From: Plantago elongata
Taxonomy: Eukaryota > Streptophyta > Magnoliopsida > Lamiales > Plantaginaceae
Length of the DNA stretch: 64,000 nt
Reading direction: 5' to 3'
Assembly (NCBI GenBank): GCA_036897095.1
Contig: JAYMSP010000025.1
Coordinates: forward strand, 1 to 64,000
The notes under the pieces: generated by a model
Databases searched by the model: none
What the model saw: only the letters and a program-made list of their open reading frames with translations
Told to the model about the DNA's origin: nothing
Shown here: piece by piece, positions 43,159 to 51,700 of the stretch
Position numbering within the stretch: position 1 is the first letter of the stretch
Layout: the number at the start of each line of letters is the position of its first letter
Translations under genes and position numbers: made by a program

Positions 43159-44999
43159 AATAATTATACATACTTTATCAAGCTATTCCTTAGTTAACAT
43201 TTACTTAAGGAATTACCTATCACTAAATAAGACTTAAACAAGGTATTGTATAGATATACTCCCTTATAAAGAGATATTTATGAAGAAGATTATAACGAAT
43301 ATAGTCATCAGTATATTATGAAAGAGAGCTATTACTACTTAAGATAGAACTTTAGATTTAATAATTGTTGTAAGACAGGTTTAACCCAAGCATAAATACC
43401 TTGTGAGTAGATTCAGTATTATAGAAACTGCTTGTATTTTAGAGAATTATATTTGAGCAATTACATAGGAAAGTACCTCTCATGCTTAAGCAAAGAACTA
43501 GACTTAAATAAGACATGACAAGTAATCCTTTCTTCTATAAATAATCAAGTTATTAGGCGCACTAGAGTATAACCACGCTTTCCTGCACTCCTTTATTAGA
43601 TTTTATAAAGACGAAGTGTGAGCTCCCTAAAAAAAAATATATTTATTAACTATATTTTGAAAAGAGAACTATACTGCTTTTAATAAATAATTTTAAAATG
43701 AAGGTGACTTGTTAGGAAAGTATTTACCTGTATTTAATAGATTCTAAAGGAGCGTATAGTTCATTTTTTATAAAGCAATTACTTAAGAGTTTATATAAAA
43801 TATATTAAGAGAAAGTAAAGAGTTATTATCGGTACTTCATACATAAGAGGAGCGAGTATCCTCACTTTAGATTAAGTTTTTCTACAAGATAAACTTAGTG
43901 TATCTACCTAGTGTCTTTATGCAAGGTGCTCTTAAATTACGATTTTCCTCCATTTTTAATTATAAATAATTTTAAATATGTAAGAGAAATACCTTGAAAT
44001 CACCTAATATCTTTATAAGAAAAAGGGGGGAGTGCCGCGTATAATTTATAATTAATAAATAATTAGGCTTTGATTAAGACATAGCATATTCATATCCCTG
44101 TAGCAAATAGTTAAAAGGACGTAAAGAAAGTTGCTAGTACCTAATACTCTTATAGAGAAAGTTTGTATATTAATCCCTTTATGACCCTATTTATATCTTA
44201 GTAAAATAGTTGCCTCTTATGATAATTTATATGAATGAGAAGAATTTTTTAGTATTATTAAGTAACAAGTATACGCTATAGAATTTATATACTATAATAT
44301 TTAATTTAAAGAAGAAAATATCATTACAAAGTAATTAAGTTTTCTCTCTAAGCGCCTTAAGTAGTCTAAGTATAAAGTGTTTTTGTATCTTACTTTACTT
44401 ATTAGGGCGAGCTGCACTAATTATAGTTATAGATTAATTATGACTTAATAAAATATTATGAAGAACTTATAAAAGATTCATATCTAATACTAAATTATAT
44501 AGGGTGCTACTCTATAGACACTTCTATACTTGAGAATTTTTTAAACTTTACTTATGATATAAGAAAAAGCATACTCCTGTCTAAGTGTAGAAATATAGCC
44601 AGTTATTACTTATACCCTAATAGTTAAGAAAGAAGATATACTAAATATTCAAGTCTTTCCTAGGAGTCTCTTAAAGAGTAAAGTGTTGGGTATTTTATAT
44701 GAGTCCTTCTCTTTTTAAGGGGCTAGTATCTTACTACCTAGAATACCTTAATAAATAAGAAGTTATTTAAAAATAGAAGCATCTTTCTATACTATGTTAG
44801 CAAAAATGTTAGTGATTACTCATACATAAAGATGTACCGGCCTTTTCTTTCATAGTTAAAGATTAGAATTTATTACACATTTATATAAAGATAGTTAAAG
44901 ACCCTTACTAGAGATACTACTCTATAGAAATTCTATAGAAAAGGGGCGATGCACTCTCATATGTATTAGCTAAATCTTACTTATAGCCTTGCGAAAAGC

Positions 45000-45560
45000 G
45001 TATAAATTCGCCTTTAGTATGCGTTGTACCCGCGACTTTTGCCCCATTGTGAAGCTTCTCACTTAGGTGGAAAGCTGCCGGATAAAACCAATACTTTCGC
45101 CTACTGCTTGCCTAGAGACTTGCGTTGCTTGTGCTTTCCATTAACTTCGCAAGCTACTGCCAAGGCTAGGATAGCACCCATTTTAGGGCTGGATAGAGAA
45201 AAGAAAGGAAGGAGCTCCCTGTTAACTACGCAAATCAAACTGGCTCCTTCTTTAGCTAGTGCTTTACCTGTACTCTTTGTAACTAGAAACTCTAAAAAAG
45301 CAGAAATGCTCCCAAAATGCCAAAAATGGCTTATGCCCCTAGGGAAGGCTTTACTGAATTTGCATGCCTTCGAGGTACCTATTAACTGATTCGATAAAGA
45401 AGGAGGAAACCATAGTCGATAAAGATTCATTAATCTGGAAGAGTCTTTAGCCTTCTCACTTTTGAAAAAGACCTTTAACGCGAATATTCCACGTTGCTTC
45501 AGTATGCGCATGCCCTGCCTTTCTTGAAAGATTGCTCTACAAACACAAGAGAAAAGAGCG
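45000..45560. other. Gene-island flank, probably the body of the nad1 exon 3 downstream intron half
   Basis: This 560-base stretch is richer in G+C than the type-B DNA beside it and lies directly downstream, on the minus strand, of the nad1 exon 3 donor site, so it probably belongs to the 5' half of a group II intron. Two overlapping open frames occur on opposite strands (45024-45389 plus, 121 codons; 45101-45511 minus, 136 codons). They match no family I know, and antiparallel overlapping frames are typical of chance in GC-richer DNA, so I do not call either as a gene. I see no maturase motifs. Confidence 0.45.
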
Positions 45561-45648
45561 GAAGCTTCAGTTTACTTTCTTCCTAGCGTTCTGTCAGAAT
45601 TTGTTCTGTATGAAGGACATCGGAAGTCCTTAGAGTCGCATCTCGCGC
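45561..45648 (-). other. 5' end of the group II intron after nad1 exon 3 (probably trans-spliced half)
   Basis: Immediately after the exon 3 end, the minus strand reads GCGCGAGATGCGACTCTAAG. It resembles the GUGCG-type start of plant mitochondrial group II introns, with G-C-G-C-G here in place of G-U-G-C-G. The next 30 bases contain complementary runs (AGGACTTCC and GATGTCCTT; AGAACAAATTCT) that can form domain I stems. In seed plants the intron at this site is frequently split. No exon 4 or domain V follows before the type-B block, which fits a trans-spliced 5' half but does not prove it. The lower end is arbitrary. Confidence 0.6.
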
Positions 45649-45910
45649 GTATTTTACGTTAAAGCCTGCAACTAACTCTGTTTCTGGGAGATCAAACGGA
45701 GCACGGTTGGTTTCTACTAGACAAGAAATGAAAAACATAACCAAGACAGGAAACAAAGGAATGCCGAGTCATATTTGCGCCACCACGATTTCAGTTAAAT
45801 TGCAGGACCCTACACAGATAAGAACGGTAATCAGAATCAGACCTATCGAAACTTCATATGAAACCATTTGAGCTGCAGACCTTAATGCTCCTAGAAAAGC
45901 GTACTTTGAA
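45649..45910 (-). CDS. nad1: nad1 exons 2 and 3 fused (partial, trans-spliced, possibly degenerate)
   Basis: Part of NADH dehydrogenase subunit 1, a membrane-arm subunit of mitochondrial complex I near the quinone site. The translation begins [20 protein letters not shown], continues through [15 protein letters not shown] and VLVMFFISC, and contains [11 protein letters not shown], a conserved NAD1 segment; it covers about residues 129-220. The typical seed-plant exons 2 (83 nt) and 3 (191 nt) total 274 nt. Here they are joined without an intron and span 262 nt, which equals 274 less two 6-nt deletions: Lys-Gln lost from AQKQIW, and two residues lost from the acidic run after DLPE. The final codon is TAC, matching the known exon end. 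Oddities: an in-frame TGA (45769-45771, plus coordinates) stands at the conserved Trp, and the next codon is CTC where Phe is expected, which C-to-U editing would restore. Exons 1, 4 and 5 are not seen. Identity is firm; function is not. Confidence 0.88.
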
Positions 45911-46100
45911 TACAGAAGACTAGCGTCATCTTTCTACTAACTGTATGTGCACGTCACTAAATGCTCCCATCGCGCTTACAGCTCTATCTCCTAAATTTGC
46001 CTAAGAACTCTTCAAACAGAATACAAATTGCTGCATAGATAAGAGACGTGCGCAAAACACTGTATTATTTTCCTTTATGCCTTCTAGAAGTCCTTGCATT
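45911..46100 (-). other. 3' half of the group II intron before nad1 exon 2, with domain V
   Basis: Just upstream of exon 2 the minus strand carries a group II domain V at 45939-45983. It starts AGCTGTA and ends TACAGTT, which pair over seven positions and contain the catalytic AGC triad. A two-base bulge (CA) and a second stem GCGCG/CGTGC follow. The terminal loop is enlarged, making about 45 nt instead of the usual 34. The remaining 28 nt to the exon would be domain VI. In seed plants this intron is trans-spliced; nad3 lies about 0.9 kb upstream on the same strand with no exon 1 between, which agrees. The upstream limit is unknown. Confidence 0.7.
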
Positions 46101-46847
46101 AGTGTGCGTGGGCTGACCATGTAAAGGCAACCCGCTTTGATGTCGAATTCCTAAGTAGCAAGAGATCATAATAAGTCGTCTTATTATATCTTCTTTGCGC
46201 TTATAAGTCTTGCGCATTCTAGGAAGTGGCAGCGCATAGTTTTGTTAACCAAAATTATAAAAAAGGACTGAGAAAGAATGTGAGTATGCAGCCTTAGCGG
46301 CACACTAGGGAGTGCATGCAACACGGGAATAGACGATATTTCTAGAATATTCCCAACCTTAGTATAGAGATAGATTGATAGAGGAATTTACAAACCTTGG
46401 TAAGGCAGCTTTCTACGATGACTGGTGTACTTATGGGTGCAGTGATATATAACGATTCGAAGAAAGAGCATCTACATGGCTATCACCTTGTTCGCTAGAT
46501 CTCTCAGTCTCTTCGACGCGCTATAGTTTGGTTGCTTTTTCAAGTAAAATTGACTTATTGCCTTGAACCTGCTTTCGCTTACCAGTCTACTTACAGGCTC
46601 TCAGTCGATTTGATTTTCTTACTAAGCGGCCAAGCCGTGACACTAGAAGACATAAGTTGCCAGCTCATACGCACCTCTCTAGTAAACTAACAGAGCTACC
46701 TGCTTGCGAGATTCCATATTAGTTTTTGCATGTCTTCTTCTAGAAGAAGTATACTACTGAATATCAAGGAATCATTCTAAAGTAGCTATAAATAGAGTAA
46801 TGAACTGCATCTTAGTTGGTGCGCTTCGGATACGCATTTATATGAGG
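46101..46847. other. Spacer between the nad1 intron half and nad3; no rps12 seen
   Basis: About 750 bases of moderate G+C with no recognised gene. Part of it is probably the upstream end of the nad1 intron 3' half. In many seed plants rps12 follows nad3 closely; I looked on the minus strand for its start and for the conserved KKPNSALRK region and saw neither. Nothing else here can be named. Confidence 0.5.
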
Positions 46848-47204
46848 TTATTCCCAATCTAGAGCACCGCGCCTCCATTCATATACAAAGCCAACTGTTA
46901 GAATCCATAGAAAAGCCATCATAGACCAGAAACCAAATGCACCGATCTTATTTAAGGAGACAGCCCAAGGAAAGAAGAAAGTCACTTCGAGATCAAAGAT
47001 AATGAAGAGAATCGAAACGAGGTAAAAGCGGATATCGAAACGGCTTCTGGCGTCACCGAAGGGATCAAAGCCGCATTCATAGGCAGATAGCTTTTCTGGG
47101 TAATTTGAGCTGGTGGAGGAGAACAGAAAGGGAAGGCCAAGTAGAAGAAGAGACAGCAGTAGGCTGATTACGAAATAAAGGAAGATTGGAGAGAACTCAG
47201 CCAT
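46848..47204 (-). CDS. nad3: NADH dehydrogenase subunit 3 (complete)
   Basis: Subunit 3 of respiratory complex I, a small hydrophobic membrane-arm protein of the mitochondrial inner membrane. The start at 47204 gives 118 residues ([12 protein letters not shown] to GALDWE, stop TAA), the usual plant length. An upstream in-frame ATG at 47315 would add 37 unconserved residues and is less likely. Three membrane helices are expected near residues 5-28, 60-80 and 88-108. The loop [16 protein letters not shown] (about 42-57) is the conserved matrix loop with Cys44, and FDLEV carries Asp71 and Glu73. Gene G+C is about 46%, far above its surroundings. Codons that angiosperms often correct by C-to-U editing, as in [17 protein letters not shown], are already in the edited state, so this copy seems to need little editing. 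It lies on the same strand as the nad1 piece and trnfM. Confidence 0.97.
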   Translation of the reverse strand: MAEFSPIFLYFVISLLLSLLLLGLPFLFSSTSSNYPEKLSAYECGFDPFGDARSRFDIRFYLVSILFIIFDLEVTFFFPWAVSLNKIGAFGFWSMMAFLWILTVGFVYEWRRGALDWE

Positions 47205-47679
47205 GATAGAAAGGTTGTCTGCGTGTACTCTTTCATAGAGCGATATACCAAAAAGCCCTAATGCCAATCTCACAAACGCCAGTGCTTTGCTACTTGGGTT
47301 ATACTCCGCACTCATCTAGATGCTGCTTTCTAGGACTCTTATTGATGCAAGCTTACCAACTGCCATGTTGACGCCAAGATGTGTCTTCTTCTTGTAAGAA
47401 GATCGACATACTACTGGTGGAATCCCTCACAAAGATAGGTTGCTACATCTTTGGGGGCATCGGCTTGTCGAGTTACAGCTTGGAATTCATAGCAACCTCT
47501 TGAATCTGTCTCGTTAGTGCTAATGCGACGTACCTTCTTCTAGCATTATTGGCACGCTACTAGATGCCAAGAGATTGCTGAAGGCCTGAACCCACAAGGC
47601 TTTTGCCTTATAGGAGCAACGCTCTTACTACGTAGTTATCAAGCATTAGGAAGGATCGGAGCTTAATAAGCCGTAGCTA
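47205..47679. other. Spacer between trnfM and nad3
   Basis: About 475 bases of moderate G+C. The in-frame extension upstream of nad3 (to 47315) occupies the first 111 bases. On the minus strand at about 47580-47650 there is a tRNA-like arrangement: possible acceptor halves TGCTTGA and TTCAGCA, and a TTGCT/GGCAA stem. The T arm does not fold properly, so I do not call a gene. No other feature is recognised. Confidence 0.45.
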
Positions 47680-47753
47680 AGGCGGAGGTAGGATTCGAAC
47701 CTACAATTTTCAGGTCATGAGCCTGATGAGTTCGCCAATTCCTCTACTCCGCT
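47680..47753 (-). tRNA. trnfM: Initiator tRNA-Met (anticodon CAT)
   Basis: A complete 74-base cloverleaf on the minus strand, beginning AGCGGAGTAGAGGAATTGG and ending CCTCCGCCT before CCA addition. The acceptor stem GCGGAG/CTCCGC is preceded by an unpaired A1-C72, the hallmark of bacterial-type initiator tRNAs. The anticodon stem TCAGG/CCTGA encloses the loop CTCATGA, with anticodon CAT at 47717-47719 (plus coordinates). The T arm is GTAGG-TTCGAAT-CCTAC. The sequence closely resembles native plant mitochondrial trnfM, including the terminal T, and looks functional. Its product starts mitochondrial translation. Confidence 0.96.
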
Positions 47754-47962
47754 ACATGTTAGAATTATTGTCGGCGCATCCGTTAGCTGTAGCTTAGAGT
47801 TCAAAGAAACTTCTTGGCTCTTTTGTACTTGTTTGCATGGTTCCGCTACATTAGTGCTACTTTGATGTGTCTTCCACTAGCCTGCTAACCATACTACTGG
47901 GTGTCAAGGTTTCACTTAGAAGATAGGCAGCTTCAGTGTGCTCGCTGAACTAGAAGCTTTAC
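47754..47962. other. Spacer upstream of trnfM
   Basis: About 200 bases of moderate G+C without a recognised feature, ending at the tRNA-like 3' half below. Confidence 0.5.
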
Positions 47963-48000
47963 TAGAGATAGCAGGGCTCGAACCTACGAATCACGAAACA
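47963..48000 (-). pseudogene. tRNA-like 3' half cut off at the edge of a type-B block
   Basis: On the minus strand, a T arm GTAGG-TTCGAGC-CCTGC (47971-47987, plus coordinates) pairs over five positions and is followed by TATCTCT and A, as an acceptor 3' strand and discriminator would be. The 5' partner AGAGATA, D arm and anticodon arm should lie at higher coordinates, but there the sequence becomes type-B DNA and I find none of them nearby. It is most likely a truncated tRNA gene; the amino acid cannot be told. A chance T-arm match is the alternative. Confidence 0.5.
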
Positions 48001-51000
48001 AGTATAAAAAGTAAACGCATACCAAAAAACTATAAAGTCAAATACTGTATCACTATAGCGAAGTATTTATGTGCAAGATATTCTTTTATGTCATGCTTAA
48101 TTATAACTTTATAAGAGTAAGTCTAATATAACTAGGTTACAACGGCTTCTAGAATTGTGCAACATTAAAATTTATGTACTAAAGTTAGAGGTTTCTCCCT
48201 TCTATATTTCGGAAACTATAAGCTTCTATTATTAAGAGCAGACTTTAATATATTCCTTAATTTAATATAATTAGTTAAGTTTACTCAAGTACAATAGAAG
48301 CTCTTCCCAATTATATAAGATTTACTAGAAAAATATAAAAAAAATTTAAATGCGAAGTTCTTACTAACTAGAGATATACGTAGAGCTTATAGAAAAGTCT
48401 TGGCGTAGACTTTCTTGTATAAGATAGAAATAGAATGTTGTGCTTATGCTTTAAATTCTTGAGATTAAGCCTTAATTATTAGAGTATAGGGTGTAATAGC
48501 TTAATTTTAAGTCTAAAGTAGCATACACAAGGTGTGTAAGGATGATATTTGCCCTATTTCCTATAGCATTTGTTAGTGATTTGCCAAGATATAATTCTGT
48601 ATAGTTTCTTAATAATTTATAAGTACAATATTAATCATTAAATATATAAGGGCTATATTCTTCCTTGAATATACTTGTAATGTAAAGGGCGGAAGGCAAT
48701 AAGAGAGAATTCTATACTATAAAGAGAAGCGTATAATCTATATAAGGTTCCAAAGCTAAGTGCTTTTTATACTAAATAAGTGTAAGAGGAAAAGCATACC
48801 TAGAGTTATAATTTAATATTAACTAATCTTTTGTTAAAAAAATATATGCGTCTAGATCTTAAAGTAATAATATAAGGTAATCTTCTCTATCTATAGAATT
48901 AATTTGCTTAAGCAATAAACTAAAGACTAGGTCTCTTTTTAAAGTATGCCTTTTATTTATGAAGCGTGTCTCTCCTATTATAAAAATATAAAACATTTAC
49001 TAAATTGTTTGCTAATTATAGGCTTAAAATAAGCCTTATCACTTTTGTATTTTTTTATGTAAAAAAGAAAAGGGTGCAATCTCCAACTAATTAAGTATAC
49101 TTTATAAAGGTATAGTGAGGTACTCTCTTCCCTCTCTTTGTAATATAAAATCTTGGACAAGGTGTTATCTTCTTAAGTTTCCTCTATTTAAATATGTACA
49201 AAAGAATGTACTTATCTTTAATCTCCTGACAAGTAGTTAATCCTTTAATAATTTTCAAAAAGGGATATACTTTAACAAATATTTATCTAATATTAATATA
49301 AACTAAAATTTTCTTTAGAAAAATGTTCGCGTAATAAGAACTCTTTTTTTATAAATGCTTACTTAGAGGGAATACTATGGCGTACAATTGCTTCTAACTA
49401 ATAATTAAGATTTAGTTATTAGAGAAATATAAGGAACTCTTTTAAATATAGGATAAGGCATTACCTTTCTCCTTTTTACAATAGAGTTAGAGTATCCGTG
49501 GCCGCTCCTGCCAAATACAGCTTTAATACATACAGCATAGTTAATAATATAGTTAGTTATAGGGTACCTTTATTATACACAATTACTTAATATAACGTAC
49601 ACTTTCCTAGTAATATTGTATAGCATGCACTGGAGTATTCTACTAGATAAATATCTTAGAAAATAAATGGGTAGCTTACTCTCTTACGAGAAAGGAATAA
49701 TACTCTTCCATTATAGATGGTACACTAGCAGTGTGTACTTAAGTAGCTTCTCTCTTTTTATAACGTGTACTACGAAGACGCCTCATAAAATACCCTTTAA
49801 CGAAAGGTTACATACAATATAAGGGGATATAAGTCACTCTTTCTCTTCTTACATAGAATAAATTATTTATTAAAAACTTAAGTATAAATTTCTCTAGTGA
49901 AAGATAAGTTAACTCCTCTCGATATAGTGTGCCTCCCTTACTTACAATACTACTAGTGTAATTTTGTAAGATAAGTAAGCTCTATAGAAGCTACTCCCTA
50001 CTACCGAAGGTTGGTGTCTTTGTCAAATATGTCAGTATATATTTATACACCTTAAAGATCTTATATTTAATAAATAAAGTAATTAGAAAGTACTCTCTTA
50101 TACAATTTATATAAGGATTAGTTATTAGGCAATACTTAGGATGAAAGAAATAACACTTTTGTCTATGTTCTTTATGAAAAAAGAGTAATAAACTACGCCA
50201 TATCTTTTACTTTTTAGATTTTAGAGGATTTTAGGTAATTTAGCCCTACATAAAGACGAGAGACCTTCTATATTATAACAGGCATTTATACTAGATACTC
50301 ACGAAGAGATAGTACCTTTCACCCTACTTTTATAATTACTATAATAAGTACGATAGACAGTTAAGAACTTACCCTTTATCTACTACTAGTTATAGAGAGC
50401 TCCCTTATATCCTATGTCTTTATTACAAGTAATCTATCTATCAAAGTATCTGGGGTAAGTAAAGAGTAACATTGAGTAACCATTATATTAAAAGTATATC
50501 TTTAAACGAAAAGCTTGAATATAAAGGGCACTCATAAAGTTGCATTTTATAATATATATATACTGAAGAAAGGAGAGAGTATACTTTTATATTTAAGTAA
50601 ATAGCAGCCCCTCTAGAGTACAAAATTTTGTTGATAAAACATAGACTAAATAATGCTTGAGTACTCTCGACTGTGTTTACAAGAATTTTTTTTATACTTA
50701 CGTGCTTATAATTGGTTTTAGATCACTCTTATATACATATCTAGTATTAATAAATAGGAGAAATTACTTGAACCCTTATCACTACAAGAAGGAGCTATTT
50801 AAAGAGAAGGTGCAAAAGCTTGCCCTATTTCCCTATTTCTGATTTAATATAAAATATATCTATGTGGAGGCTTTGTTTTATATAAATAAGACTCTTCTAG
50901 ATAAAGTATAGGTGAAAAGGAATACTCTCCTCTTGAGTACTCCACACAGTTATAAGGTACTAGATAGTTTCTTAAAAAAGATCATATAAAATTATATAAA

Positions 51001-51700
51001 GAAGGTATGTAGCACTTTCTCATACTATAGGTCTAGATATTCTAACTATGGTTGTGTACTTATTATTTATATGTTAACAAATCATTCTGTCTTAAGAAAG
51101 TAGCTTTCCTCTACCTAAGACTTAAAATAATAGATCTTACTCACCTACAAAAAGGGATAACTAAAGACTCCTTCTTAATAAGAGGGTATTACTCTATCAA
51201 GTTCTTATAAAGCGAATATATTTATTAAAAGTTATAGGGTCTAGTTACATATTCCTTACCAATTCTTTCTTATTATTTATAGAAAAGGGATGTCCGTAGT
51301 TTGCACTTAATAGTTATACATTTTAAAATATGAGATACAAAAGAGCTATAGAACCAATAAATTATTTGTGCTAATACACAGCTCAATAAATCTCTGTAAA
51401 CTATTAAACCCTTCATAATGAAAAAAGTATTCTCCTAACATATAAGTACTTTACTCTAGTTATACTTCATAGCTAAAGGGTAACCTTTTACAGAGCTCTT
51501 TTAAGTAAGAAGTATACGTCTCTAAGCAACTAATTAAGTCCCTCTTTGAAATATGTATAATTACAACCACAAGTACGATAAGGATATTCACGTGTATTTC
51601 TTTTTTTTCTTCTTCTAAACAAGTATAAAAAATGCAAGTACATCTCTTCAAGAGCAAGCTTGCCCCTTTTTGTTGTCTTTATATAGTAAAAAAATGAATA
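47998..51700. repeat. Third type-B block with quasi-palindromic repeats
   Basis: G+C drops abruptly at about 48.0 kb and the TTATAAA / CTTAAG / GAGTAC vocabulary resumes. No gene is recognised. Open frames at 48978-49160 and 51460-51657 (minus) and 50657-50842 (plus) are Tyr-, Lys- and Leu-rich and look like chance. The texture fades near 51.7 kb. Confidence 0.55.

Larger units (their letters stand above)
35510..44990. repeat. Second type-B block with quasi-palindromic repeats
   Basis: The same TpA-rich, TTATAAA / CTTAAG / GAGTAC vocabulary returns, with clear motif copies at 40011-40032 and 43132-43158 and many degenerate ones. A (TAT)n run lies at 41441-41456. No gene is recognised; open frames at 39003-39200, 39314-39517 and 39898-40083 are short and unlike known proteins. 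The block ends at the gene island, where G+C rises sharply near 44.99-45.0 kb. Confidence 0.6.

Noticed and set aside
45024-45511. Plus-strand 121-codon and minus-strand 136-codon frames as genes
   Set aside because: They overlap antiparallel, lie in a presumed intron half, and match no family I know.
47205-47315. Longer nad3 starting at 47315
   Set aside because: The extra 37 residues are not conserved in plant NAD3, and the start at 47204 gives the normal 118 residues.
47580-47650. A second tRNA gene on the minus strand
   Set aside because: Acceptor-like and anticodon-stem-like pairs exist, but the T arm does not pair in the canonical way and the anticodon loop lacks U33.
3440-51700. CRISPR array
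   Set aside because: The recurrent motif is degenerate, irregularly spaced and in both orientations, without conserved repeats around fixed-length spacers.
3440-51700. Plant mitochondrial promoters (CRTA-like or ATAAGTA words)
   Set aside because: Such words are so common in type-B sequence that a match carries no information.
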